Source: Anaerolineales bacterium | GTDB taxonomy: Bacteria; Chloroflexota; Anaerolineae; Anaerolineales; UBA11858 | Assembly: GCA_021108255.1 (NCBI GenBank) | Contig: JAIORG010000125.1 | Location: 1-46,649 of the forward strand | Direction: 5' to 3' | DNA length: 46,649 bases | Shown: positions 1 to 9,309 of the stretch, piece after piece | Layout: the number at the start of each line of letters is the position of its first letter | Numbering within the stretch: the first letter of the stretch is position 1 | Program-made: the position numbers and the translations under genes | Notes under the pieces: model-generated | Told to the model about the DNA's origin: nothing | The model's input: the letters and a program-made list of their open reading frames with translations, nothing else | Database searches by the model: none

Positions 1-77
1 GTTATTTATATAACTCTTTATATATTATACTCACCTTTTAGCCCTTGTCAACCCAATAGGAAAACGGGAAACAAAGT

Positions 78-263
78 ATGAGTACGAACAATTACTTATA
101 CAATCAAGGCATTATACGGATTGAACAATTCAGAAAAATGTCCGCTGTTTTTATGGCACTCGGTGATACGACGAACCCCTGGGCCACACAGGTGGTGGAC
201 TTTATTCCCAAAGCCAGAGAGGAAATTCCACTCCCCTGGTATCTCACCAAGTCATACCTATAA
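78..263 (+). pseudogene. Truncated ArsR-family regulator remnant (N-terminus only)
   Basis: IRIEQFRKMSAVFMALGDTTN aligns with ITKVRKMAEVFKALGDPTR of the intact ArsR at 3537; homology stops after GDTTN and the winged-helix core is absent. Confidence 0.55.
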
Positions 264-361
264 AAATCCAAAAAGCTGAACCCGGATCATGGCAGCACGC
301 TGACACTAATCTCCCCTCTCTGTTGTCAGCACCCTCCCAGCACAGACTAAACTCGTTTTGC

Positions 362-766
362 TTACGGCATTTCCCCGTTCGACTCTTTTCTGGCCCTGTA
401 ACTGAACACAATTATCGGGATCTGGATGACAGACCAGATAAGGGGACCAAACAACAGCGACTCATAGCCGGACGGTGTCATAATCAGCATATAAAAGGCA
501 TGGGTCAGTGGCAGTACAAATGCAATTATTCCCAGGCCCATTGCTGCGGTAAAACCCCATCTGTACTCCCGGGAGCAGATCGGAATTAGAATTAGGGCCG
601 CAATTGGTATGATCGTGTGGCGGAAACCTCCCAATGTCAACAGATAACTTAATAAATCAAATCCGGATCCAAAATTAAATCCAAAATCTAGCGCCATAAA
701 AATCCACAAAACGCTGATCACCAATCCAATGATTACGCCTAGTGTGTTGGTCGAAATCTTTTTCAT
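362..766 (-). CDS. Small multi-pass membrane protein, paralogue of next gene
   Basis: Hydrophobic segments; shares the LGG-RH motif and terminal SYRARKE with the 788-1195 ORF. Confidence 0.6.
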   Translation of the reverse strand: MKKISTNTLGVIIGLVISVLWIFMALDFGFNFGSGFDLLSYLLTLGGFRHTIIPIAALILIPICSREYRWGFTAAMGLGIIAFVLPLTHAFYMLIMTPSGYESLLFGPLIWSVIQIPIIVFSYRARKESNGEMP

Positions 767-787
767 AAAATTATCTCCTTGTATTGT

Positions 788-1195
788 TTATCCATGCACA
801 TTAGATTCAATCATTTCCTTTCTGGCCCTGTAGCTGGAGATCAGCACCAACACTTGAACAACCAGCATAACAAGAGATATAAAGAGTCCTGTTATCTCAG
901 ATCCGGGGTTGACAAAGGACAAATCGACAATGGTGATTATTGTCAAAATTCCTGTAATTGAAACGACAATCATGAGCGCCAGGAACCCTCCTTTTACTTG
1001 TTTGGCGAGTAACGGTATGAATATCAAAGGAGCTATAATTGCTACAAGATGGCGGTTTCCCCCCAGTGTAGCAAGAGCATTTAAAGTACTTTGCGGCTCA
1101 AATGAAAACCCTTTTTCAAGCCCTACAAAAATACCCAGCATAAGTCCTTCTAATGCCATGATGACCAGCAAAGTCTTGTTGGTGATTTTGTTCAT
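788..1195 (-). CDS. Small multi-pass membrane protein
   Basis: Start MNKITN preferred (SD aggaaagg upstream); hydrophobic; similar to the adjacent 362-766 protein. Confidence 0.6.
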   Translation of the reverse strand: MNKITNKTLLVIMALEGLMLGIFVGLEKGFSFEPQSTLNALATLGGNRHLVAIIAPLIFIPLLAKQVKGGFLALMIVVSITGILTIITIVDLSFVNPGSEITGLFISLVMLVVQVLVLISSYRARKEMIESNVHG

Positions 1196-1251
1196 TTCTT
1201 TATTCCTTTCCTGTTTGTTTATTAACTCAAACACCTTTTATTACAGCATGA

Positions 1252-1797
1252 TCATTTTCTAAATATCAAAATCCCGCTTTTCTTCTCCTTAAACACAAAT
1301 CCCTGATTTTCTGTTTCCGCAATTAATTTATTCTCTGATCTTCGCGACTTCTCAATAGAAAAGATGCCCCCTGGTTTTAAAACTCTGTAGTCCTCAGAAA
1401 GAACGTTTTTTAATCCCCCCGCTACATGAGGCATACCGAACATGAATACAAGGTCAATTTCCTCATCCACCAGCCCTGTATTGGAAGCGTCTGCTAAAAC
1501 AGGTTTGATATTTTCCATTCCACTTTCAGCAATTTTTTCCTTTACTCTTTTTATTGCAAGCGGATGAATATCTACTGCATAAATAAAACCATCTTTACCA
1601 GCAATCCCAGCGGCCGGAATAGTAAAGGCTCCCGGGCCGCACCCGACCTCTAAAACTTTCAGGCCTGGTTTTAGCCCCGCCATTTTTAGCAGCTTGCCAG
1701 GATTCCTGATAATAGCCATCAGCTTACTACCATGAATAAAATCCGTCACTCTATAAACAAAATCTGGCGAAGCCTTGCCAATATTTTTTCTGTTCAT
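1252..1797 (-). CDS. Class I SAM-dependent methyltransferase
   Basis: VLEVGCGPGAFT motif I, YAVDIHP motif II, RVLKPGGIFSIEK. Confidence 0.8.
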   Translation of the reverse strand: MNRKNIGKASPDFVYRVTDFIHGSKLMAIIRNPGKLLKMAGLKPGLKVLEVGCGPGAFTIPAAGIAGKDGFIYAVDIHPLAIKRVKEKIAESGMENIKPVLADASNTGLVDEEIDLVFMFGMPHVAGGLKNVLSEDYRVLKPGGIFSIEKSRRSENKLIAETENQGFVFKEKKSGILIFRK

Positions 1798-1836
1798 CTA
1801 ATTTCTCTCTTGTTCTTATCTATTCGTTGTTGGCTT

Positions 1837-2550
1837 TTACCCATTTTCAACAATAACTTTCTCGAAAATTCCTTTATCAGTTAAAGATGAGCTCAATCTT
1901 ATGATTAAGAAAAGAGCGCAAACTATTAATATGACATCAACATACGCCCCTAAGCGGAAGATACCGAAAAACCCAAAATAAAGGGTGATTAAAGCGGTAA
2001 CGAACTCCAGGGTCACAGATCTTGGTTTGACGGTCAGAGTAAGAAAAGCGCATATTGTTACTAGAGTGGGACAGTTTATCGCGCCCAAGGGTGAATAAAG
2101 CAGCGCATTCAACCAGATCGGTGTTTCAACCCAATGCAGATACCAAAAACCAAATATCAATCCCAGAATTCCAAAATATTTACTAATGGGTTCGATTTCC
2201 TCCAGTTCAAAATTGAGTTCTTTGTTCAAATACGCTGATATTATCAAAACAAGAATAGTCCCAAAAATCAGAATATTGGGAAGTATCACATATATCGTTG
2301 AGATTATCGCTGCCGAAAGAGCTAGAAAGGCAATAAACAGAAAAAACGATATATTTCTGATTTTTTTGAACAATAGCCCGATTGCCACGACAACAAGAAA
2401 GAGTAGGTGGACAAAAGCGGAAAATAGTGTCAGCTCACTGGTAACCCTTGTCAATAATGTTGTTATTTCTTCCGGGGTTTTCATCATTGTCATGGCAAAA
2501 ATAGCCATTAGTACTATTCCAAGAACCCACCATTTAATTTTGTTTTTCAT
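1837..2550 (-). CDS. Multi-pass membrane protein of unknown function
   Basis: Many hydrophobic helices; SD aaggagag upstream of MKNKIKWW. Confidence 0.6.
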   Translation of the reverse strand: MKNKIKWWVLGIVLMAIFAMTMMKTPEEITTLLTRVTSELTLFSAFVHLLFLVVVAIGLLFKKIRNISFFLFIAFLALSAAIISTIYVILPNILIFGTILVLIISAYLNKELNFELEEIEPISKYFGILGLIFGFWYLHWVETPIWLNALLYSPLGAINCPTLVTICAFLTLTVKPRSVTLEFVTALITLYFGFFGIFRLGAYVDVILIVCALFLIIRLSSSLTDKGIFEKVIVENG

Positions 2551-2704
2551 TAGTATCTCTCCTTTTTTCAATGCGACCCCGTGAAATAAAGTACAAGTAA
2601 TTGCCCTCTAAAACGCAAGATCTGAAAACTGTTTAGGTAAAATAATATTCAATTTACTAGAGCTAAGAAATCTATCTATCTCTACCCATGAGTGAACATT
2701 GCCT

Positions 2705-3259
2705 TTAATCAGACGGCAGATGGGGCAAGTCTTCAAGCGCTTTTTCAACCCATTGCAATTCCCACTCCAGGTGGGCAATGCCATAATCCAGAGTGAACTG
2801 CCACAAGCGGCGAGATCTATTGGAACCCACTTCCGCGAAGCGCCGCTCGACAACTTCCTGTACTCCATCGCGGAATAGCTCCAGCTTCTGGCGAAGCTTT
2901 TCGGCGTGCGCCTCGAATAAAGCGAAAATCTCGTCATCTGAAAGTGGGTGAGCAAAGAAAACCTGAACCAGCCACAAGTTTCGGACTTTTGGCATATCAA
3001 GCGGTGTGGTCAACCAGTGGAGCAGCTCGTTTTCCCCTTCTTTTGTAATATGGTAAACCTTTCGATCAGGGCGGTCATCCTGTTCGACGGATTCCATCTT
3101 TACCCAGCCTGTCTCTGCCATGCGTGCCAGCGAGCGGTAGATCTGGCTCTGCGTGGCTGACCAAAAATGGCGCACTGACTCATCGAAAAATTTTTTCAAG
3201 TCATAGCCTGAAAGCGGCTGATAGGTAAGAAATCCCAGGATCCCGTGTTCCAGCGACAT
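2705..3259 (-). CDS. PadR-family transcriptional regulator
   Basis: MSLEHGILGFLTYQPLSGYDLKKFFDESVRHFWSATQSQIYRSLARMAETGWV is a typical PadR winged helix; SD aggagg. Confidence 0.9.
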   Translation of the reverse strand: MSLEHGILGFLTYQPLSGYDLKKFFDESVRHFWSATQSQIYRSLARMAETGWVKMESVEQDDRPDRKVYHITKEGENELLHWLTTPLDMPKVRNLWLVQVFFAHPLSDDEIFALFEAHAEKLRQKLELFRDGVQEVVERRFAEVGSNRSRRLWQFTLDYGIAHLEWELQWVEKALEDLPHLPSD

Positions 3260-3506
3260 ATTTGTCCTCCTGTACATTATAACTAATATGGTATATATGC
3301 TTTGTGTTATATTCCTCTTCCCACATAATAGCGCGTTTCAACTTTGATGTCAAGATCCAGATCAGATGAATAATTAACTCCCTTTAAAAATAATTTTGGC
3401 TCCGCTTATCTTCAAAACATCCTGGGCCATTTTGCACATCAAATCAGAACACATAGTTCAGTATTCTTGATTGAGCCTTGACATTGAGTGAAATCAATGT
3501 ATAATC

Positions 3507-3522
3507 ATAAGTAATTGCTTAT
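3507..3522. promoter_or_regulatory. Candidate ArsR operator ATAAG-N6-CTTAT
   Basis: Inverted repeat ATAAGTAATTGCTTAT immediately upstream of the arsR-like ORF. Confidence 0.55.
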
Positions 3523-3536
3523 ATTCTTAGGGTGTT

Positions 3537-3875
3537 GTGATGATTACAAAAGTTAGAAAAATGGCTGAGGTTTTCAAAGCGCTGGGTGATCCCACCAGGC
3601 TCAGGATCATCCGGATGCTGGCCTCCAATCCTGCAGACACACTCTGCGTGGCTGATCTGGCTGATCGGTTGGGCAGCACTCAACCAGCTGCCTCTCAACA
3701 CATCAAGGTATTGAAGAACGTCGGCATCCTTGAAGCTAACAAAGTTGGATTCCGGGTCTTCTACCGCATCAACACGGATGTCATGCTGGCCTATAAAACC
3801 GAACTGGATGAATTGCTTGAATTGGCCTTTACAGAATGTTCTCAAATCGACACCTGCGAGGAAGTTTCAGATTAG
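3537..3875 (+). CDS. ArsR-family winged-helix regulator
   Basis: MAEVFKALGDPTRLRIIRML...GSTQPAASQHIKVLKNVGILEANKVGFRVFYRI, canonical ArsR HTH. Confidence 0.9.
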   Translation: MMITKVRKMAEVFKALGDPTRLRIIRMLASNPADTLCVADLADRLGSTQPAASQHIKVLKNVGILEANKVGFRVFYRINTDVMLAYKTELDELLELAFTECSQIDTCEEVSD

Positions 3876-3924
3876 CTGTCTGGGGCTCTGGGAATTCCCC
3901 CAACCCCTTTTTTTAGCAGCAACT

Positions 3925-3940
3925 ATAAGTTTCTGCTTAT
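3925..3940. promoter_or_regulatory. Second candidate ArsR operator ATAAG-N6-CTTAT
   Basis: ATAAGTTTCTGCTTAT, same half-sites and spacing as 3507-3522, upstream of the 3966 membrane gene. Confidence 0.5.
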
Positions 3941-3965
3941 TCACTTATTTAGAAGGAGAAGAAAA

Positions 3966-5156
3966 ATGAACATATCCAACAAAAACCTATTGATGGTTTC
4001 AACAGCCGCGCTGCTGATTGTAACGCCAGTGTTATTCCTGACAGGAATCCTGCGCGCAGGATTCCCGGTTGCAATGGCCTGTTATGCCCTGGTCCTTGCC
4101 AGCCTCGCGATTATGCTGCGGTCTGATAATGCCAGGCTGAAAAAATATAGCCTGGAAGGGCTGATACTCATCCCGGTTGTCTATCTTATTTTGACACCCA
4201 ACATTGTGCTGGCGGAGGCAATCGCCATTGGTGGATATGAGTATTTCTTGAATGAAATGCTCTTCACTTATATTTACCTGATTGCCGCTGCTTTGCTCAT
4301 CCTGATTATTTCATCCACAGTCTATGCTAAAGAGAAGGGGCTGGACACAGGTAAATTGAAATCCAATCTCTTTTCCATTCTCTCAATTGCCCTTTACGTC
4401 AGGCTGTATTGGCTGATAATGATCGAAACCGAGCATCTGGCAGAGTTCTCAGCGCAGTTGCCGCACCTCAAAGTAGAATACGTTGTACTGGGTGGAATTC
4501 CGCTCTTTGCGGCTATTCTAGTTCTTACACTGCGCAAGAATATTTTGGGGTACGTGCTTGGAGCCGTCGCTGGCTTCCCCCACATGGTGCTCACTGCCTT
4601 CCAGTATCTTACCCGTGTCAGCCGTACAGCCGCGCTTGGAGGTCCAACGCCGCAAGGCTTCACTTTTCCCATTAACGCGATCGCCGTATTCTTTTCGAGT
4701 TTGGTTATCTTTGTTCTTTGTCTGAAAGGAATTAAAGACAACAGCCCCAAATTACCTGAAAGCGAACGAGGTAAGAGGGGCTTGAAATCAATCTACATCC
4801 AGGCAGCCATAGCGATGATGTTGATTCAAACAATGCCAATCATCAAAGATTTCTCCGAAATTTTAACGTTATCCAAAGCTACTGGCAGCTCCGTAGGAAT
4901 GATCACATTTGTCGTTAGCGGGCTACTCGTCGTGGCAATGGTGATGGCAATTTTGAAAATCAAGTGGGGTTTGGTTTTGGGGATTATTGCCGGAGCGTGG
5001 ATGTTCATTCTGCCTGTATTGTTGATCGCAATTGGGGTGCAGCTCGGTCAAAGTACCGCCTGGCAGTATCTATTGGCGGCAATGATTCCAGCGTTATCAC
5101 TTATCTACTTCTGTGTTCTGGCATGGATAAAGGTTTTCCCCCAGGAAGTAAATTAA
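3966..5156 (+). CDS. Large multi-pass membrane protein
   Basis: About 10 hydrophobic segments; SD aaggagaag; C-terminal third resembles the next ORF. Confidence 0.7.
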   Translation: MNISNKNLLMVSTAALLIVTPVLFLTGILRAGFPVAMACYALVLASLAIMLRSDNARLKKYSLEGLILIPVVYLILTPNIVLAEAIAIGGYEYFLNEMLFTYIYLIAAALLILIISSTVYAKEKGLDTGKLKSNLFSILSIALYVRLYWLIMIETEHLAEFSAQLPHLKVEYVVLGGIPLFAAILVLTLRKNILGYVLGAVAGFPHMVLTAFQYLTRVSRTAALGGPTPQGFTFPINAIAVFFSSLVIFVLCLKGIKDNSPKLPESERGKRGLKSIYIQAAIAMMLIQTMPIIKDFSEILTLSKATGSSVGMITFVVSGLLVVAMVMAILKIKWGLVLGIIAGAWMFILPVLLIAIGVQLGQSTAWQYLLAAMIPALSLIYFCVLAWIKVFPQEVN

Positions 5157-5187
5157 CCTTGCCATTTTTTTCAAGGAGATAATTAAA

Positions 5188-5580
5188 ATGAAAAGAAATA
5201 AAAACCCGTCCCGGGGATTGTCCGTTCCCGTTCAGGCGGCCATGGCAATGATGTTCATCCTCTTTGTTCACAAGCTGGTGCGCGAAATACCAGGTTCATT
5301 AAAATTGGAAGGGTCAATTGGGGGCATCGCTACAATTACCGCTGCCGTGATGCTTGCCCTCGCTATCGTATTTTTGTATTTCAAGAATCGATGGGGGTTG
5401 ATCCTCGGTGCCATACCTGCCGTTTGGGCCACCCTTCAGTGGATTTTGGTCCATGTAATCCAGGGAAATCCCGATCAAAATGGTGTCTGGTGGTACCCGA
5501 TCTTTCCCATCGTCCAGGGAGCGTTGATAATATACTTCTCCATTCTCGCCTGGCGGGACGATGAGAGTTTCAGCCACTAG
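5188..5580 (+). CDS. Small membrane protein, paralogue of C-terminal domain of upstream gene
   Basis: Shared pattern QAAMAMM...KNRWGLILGAIPAVW...IYFSILAW versus QAAIAMM...KIKWGLVLGIIAGAW...IYFCVLAW; SD aaggagat. Confidence 0.65.
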   Translation: MKRNKNPSRGLSVPVQAAMAMMFILFVHKLVREIPGSLKLEGSIGGIATITAAVMLALAIVFLYFKNRWGLILGAIPAVWATLQWILVHVIQGNPDQNGVWWYPIFPIVQGALIIYFSILAWRDDESFSH

Positions 5581-5619
5581 AGCAACTGCTGAGTCGATTT
5601 GCCAAAGTGATATCCAAAA

Positions 5620-6747
5620 TCAAGGACCCGTGCGCTCGAATTCGTCGAGTATTTCCCCCTGATTTGATATCACTTTCGCCTCCAGGTTATTGCCGTCAAT
5701 TTCCAGCAGCACAAAATGGTACATCACCGCAAAGGCTTCCCTCGTCAGTTCCGGCTCCTCTGTCTTGTACAGAGCTGGCGCGCCACCCCCACCGGTAACT
5801 ATATAAGTAACCCCATTGACTTCGTTGCGCTCGTAGTTGTGATTATGACCAGTGAACACCACATCTACTCCGTATTGCTCGAAGAGCGGGGTTAAAGCCT
5901 CCCGCACCTCGTGTTCAATATCAGATTCATCTCGTCGTATTGAAGTGTAAGGCGGGATGTGAAAATTAACAAAGAGCCAGGGCTGCGTATTGGCTACCAA
6001 CTCCCTCTCCATCCAGGTATACTGTTCACTCCCCGGGCCATAGTCCACGATGCCATCCACCTGCAAGAAGATGAAACGGGCATTGCCATAATCGAAGGTA
6101 TACCAGTGCTCGTTGCCTGGCAGGTAGAAGAGATCAAAATAATGCTGATGATTTTCTTCATGATTTCCTAATGCAGGGAAGAGAGGCACGTAGGACATCA
6201 ATTCCTTCTCGATCTCGAAAAAAACCTCCCAATTAGGGAACTCATTTCCCTTATACACCAGGTCGCCAGTATGCAGCGCAAAATCGGGTTCTAGCTCCAC
6301 TATTCTGTCCACTATTTCCTGGTGGATTTGATGCTGCGTGCGGGTATCTCCAAAGGCAACGAAAGTAAATTTGGTTTGATCGGGACCGGCGGCAGTACGA
6401 AAGGCCGCATCTGGGCTCAGAGGAAGGCCATCTTCCTCAACCCGGTAGTGATAAGTGGTGTAGGGTGCCAGGTTTGTGAGGGTGATAGCGTGGCTTGTGC
6501 CCATCACCGGGTCAGTCACGCTCGAACCGTACTCATCCGTCTCCCCGTAGACAATCTCCCCACTGGTGGAACCCTCAGTTTCCCAAACGATGATGATCGA
6601 GTCTGGCATCACTAATTGGAGGTACGGCCCGCGGATGATAGTGTCATCAGAAATAGGAGTGGGTTCCGCGGTGGGCGCAGGGGCAGCGCAACTGGCAATC
6701 AGCAGCACAATCAACCAGACCCAACGGGGGAATCCTTGCTTTTTCAT
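5620..6747 (-). CDS. Lipoprotein metallophosphoesterase, purple-acid-phosphatase-like with N-terminal FN3-like domain
   Basis: Lipobox LLIASC; metal motifs GDTR, HTGDLVY, GNHE, FTGHNHNYER; start set at MKKQGFP with SD aggag. Confidence 0.85.
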   Translation of the reverse strand: MKKQGFPRWVWLIVLLIASCAAPAPTAEPTPISDDTIIRGPYLQLVMPDSIIIVWETEGSTSGEIVYGETDEYGSSVTDPVMGTSHAITLTNLAPYTTYHYRVEEDGLPLSPDAAFRTAAGPDQTKFTFVAFGDTRTQHQIHQEIVDRIVELEPDFALHTGDLVYKGNEFPNWEVFFEIEKELMSYVPLFPALGNHEENHQHYFDLFYLPGNEHWYTFDYGNARFIFLQVDGIVDYGPGSEQYTWMERELVANTQPWLFVNFHIPPYTSIRRDESDIEHEVREALTPLFEQYGVDVVFTGHNHNYERNEVNGVTYIVTGGGGAPALYKTEEPELTREAFAVMYHFVLLEIDGNNLEAKVISNQGEILDEFERTGP

Positions 6748-6845
6748 AGTCAAATCTCCTCGCCGATGATTATTAGTCACTCGCGTTTTCCCTGGCGCAT
6801 AGGATTTTCTAGCATTTACCCAGTCAGTCAAATGGGCATTCAAAA

Positions 6846-8018
6846 TCAAGGACCCATACGCTCGAATTCGTCAAGTATTTTCCCCTGGCTTGAATAAACT
6901 GTCGCCCGCAGGTGATTGCCGTCAATTTCCAGCAGCACAAAATGATAGGCCACCGCGAAGGCTTCCCGCGTCATTTCCGGCTCTTCCATCACGCACAGCG
7001 GCGCACCTCCCCCACCGGTGACAATGTAGGTAACACCGTTGACTTCGTTGCGCTCGTAGTTGTGATGGTGACCGGTGAAAACTACGTCTACCCCATATTG
7101 TTCGAAAAGCGGGGCCAGCGCCTCCCTCACGTCTTGCTCAATGTCAGGCTCCTCCCGAGATGAAGTATAGGGTGGAATATGAAAGTAAACAAAGAGCCAG
7201 GGCTGTGTATTGGCCGCCAATTCCCTCTCCAGCCAGTCATACTGTTCGCTGCCCGGGCCAAAATCCACGATACCGTCCACCTGTAAGCAGATGAAACGGG
7301 CGTTACCGTAATCGAAGGCATACCAGCGCTCATTGCCGGGCAGGTAGAAAAAATCAAAATAATATTGATGATTGACCTCGTGATTACCCAGCGCGGGGAA
7401 CAGAGGTGCGCGGGCCATCAATTCTCTCTCAATCTCGAAAAAAGTCTCCCAATCAGGAAACATATATCCCGAATTCACCAGGTCGCCAGTGTGCAGCACA
7501 AAATCTGGTTCTATCGCCACCATACTGTCCACCACCTCCTGATGGATTTGGTGCTGCGTGCGAGTATCCCCAAAGGCGGCAAAAGTGAATTTGGTTTGAT
7601 CGGGACCAGCGGCAGTACGAAAGGCCGCATCTACGCTCAGGGGAACACCATCTTCCTCAACCCGGTAGTGATAAGTGGTGTAGGGTGCCAGGTTTGTGAG
7701 GGTTACAACATGATTTGTTCCCACTTCCGGGTCAGTCACGCTCAAACCGTACTCATCAGTCTCCCCATAAACGATTTCTCCCCGGCTGGAATCTTCAGTC
7801 TCCCAGACAACGATGATCGAGTCTGGGGTTACCGATTGCAGGTACGGCCCGCGGACAAGAGTGTCGCTGAAAACAGAGGTAGAGGTGGGGATGGGCACTA
7901 TTACGGATGTGGAGGTGGGTTCCGCGGTGGGAGGCGAGGCAGTGCAACCAGACACCCAGAGCAAACTGGCTGTCATTATAATTATGCTAACGAAAAAAGC
8001 AATTAGGTTTCTTTTCAT
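6846..8018 (-). CDS. Lipoprotein metallophosphoesterase, tandem paralogue
   Basis: Same domain layout; GDTR, HTGDLVN, GNHE, FTGHHHNYER; lipobox WVSGC. Confidence 0.85.
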   Translation of the reverse strand: MKRNLIAFFVSIIIMTASLLWVSGCTASPPTAEPTSTSVIVPIPTSTSVFSDTLVRGPYLQSVTPDSIIVVWETEDSSRGEIVYGETDEYGLSVTDPEVGTNHVVTLTNLAPYTTYHYRVEEDGVPLSVDAAFRTAAGPDQTKFTFAAFGDTRTQHQIHQEVVDSMVAIEPDFVLHTGDLVNSGYMFPDWETFFEIERELMARAPLFPALGNHEVNHQYYFDFFYLPGNERWYAFDYGNARFICLQVDGIVDFGPGSEQYDWLERELAANTQPWLFVYFHIPPYTSSREEPDIEQDVREALAPLFEQYGVDVVFTGHHHNYERNEVNGVTYIVTGGGGAPLCVMEEPEMTREAFAVAYHFVLLEIDGNHLRATVYSSQGKILDEFERMGP

Positions 8019-8207
8019 CTATTAGTGTTTTTTCAGCAACCAGACACAAACCAAGCATTGGTACCATCTATTATGGTACACCAGCCAGCTGAAGTTGTGA
8101 AGTAAGCGGGGTGAAAATTGTCCCTGTTAAAGGGGATTGTCTAATTCCCCTAATGCAGGAGTGACACATTTCTTGTGAGCTAACTGCCCAAAAACTCAAA
8201 GAGTCTA

Positions 8208-8280
8208 TTTTTCAAAGAGATAATTAAAATAAAAAAACGAAAACCCATCCCAAGGCATGTCCACTCACATTCAGGTGGCC
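8208..8280 (+). pseudogene. Decayed copy of the 5' end of the 5188 membrane gene
   Basis: tttttcaaagagataattaaaataaaaaaacgaaaacccatccc...ttcaggtggcc aligns with tttttcaaggagataattaaaatgaaaag...ttcaggcggcc at 5166-5241; ATG became ATA. Confidence 0.6.
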
Positions 8281-8720
8281 TTTCCGCGGTTTCTCATCCA
8301 GAGCCCAAGCCAAGATCCCCACAAGGGGGACAGACGCAAGTACATGTGCAGCAACAATGATTTTTTCGCAGCAGGATGTATGCGGTTCTTCAGTTGCTGA
8401 TACTAAGCTTTCCAGCGTGGGCCTAAGCGAACTGCAACCATTCTCAAACCTTTAGCAGAATATGCATTTCTTCAAACACCCAGCTGACTTCTATCTTTTT
8501 TAGCTTCAATTTGACAATCCTCTGTTTTTCAGAGAACACCATATTGTGAATATAAGTTCAGATTGGTTACCAATACTCTTGTATCTTTTCTCGACATCCA
8601 ATATAATTATTGCTATCGTTTGCATTTGCGACTATACGCTTTAGCAATTACTGCTATTAGCGAGCATTAGGAGTTTTTTCGTTGTGCCCTATCAGTCCGC
8701 TAATTTCTAAATTGAATGCA

Positions 8721-8730
8721 GATAATTATC
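8721..8730. promoter_or_regulatory. Possible Fur-type operator (GATAATTATC)
   Basis: Perfect 10-bp palindrome resembling the core of the Fur box, about 31 bp upstream of the fur-like start codon. Confidence 0.3.
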
Positions 8731-8760
8731 TAGTCTGTTTATCATAAACGGAGAAAAACT

Positions 8761-9240
8761 ATGTCCTGCGAGTCGTTTTTCATAGAACAGCTGCAGAAAA
8801 AAGGATTTCGCCTGACACCACAACGCGAAATTGTGCTGTCCATCCTGCATCAAATGGATTCGCCAGCCTCCGTAGAAGAGCTCTTTGCGAAGGTTCAGGA
8901 GGTTAGTAATGCGGTTGATATTTCTACTGTCTACCGCACCCTGGATTTGCTCCAGGATTTCAATCTGGTGATATCCATAGACCTTGGTGAGAATCACCGG
9001 GTTTTTAAACTAGTAGGTGCCGAAGAACCTCACCTGCACCTGGTTTGCGTGCGCTGCGACACCGTGATTGGTGTGGATATCCATCCCGCGGAATCTTTCG
9101 CCGCCACTCTGATGGAAAAGAACGGCTTCCAGGCCGATCTCACCCGTTTAAATATTCCAGGTCTGTGCAAAAACTGCCGCGGCCAAAAGACGCGATCTAT
9201 CACTGTCAACACCCTCAACCAGCCAGCCCCTCTGGGCTGA
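8761..9240 (+). CDS. Fur-family metal-dependent regulator
   Basis: RLTPQREIVLSIL, DISTVYRTLDLL, EPHLHLVCVRCDTV and C-terminal LCKNC. Confidence 0.9.
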   Translation: MSCESFFIEQLQKKGFRLTPQREIVLSILHQMDSPASVEELFAKVQEVSNAVDISTVYRTLDLLQDFNLVISIDLGENHRVFKLVGAEEPHLHLVCVRCDTVIGVDIHPAESFAATLMEKNGFQADLTRLNIPGLCKNCRGQKTRSITVNTLNQPAPLG

Positions 9241-9309
9241 AGAACCCATGGCAACCAGAATCAACACCGCATTTCTCTCCTTAAAAGAACAAATCCTCCG
9301 GGTAGCGAT

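Noticed and set aside
2608-3000. Minus-strand ORF 130 aa
   Set aside because: Alternative frame of the PadR gene; non-protein-like composition.
5959-8025. Plus-strand ORFs opposite the metallophosphoesterases (5959, 6322, 6566, 6616, 6912, 7365, 7406, 7813)
   Set aside because: Antisense to well-supported genes; similar shadow ORFs arise in both paralogues.
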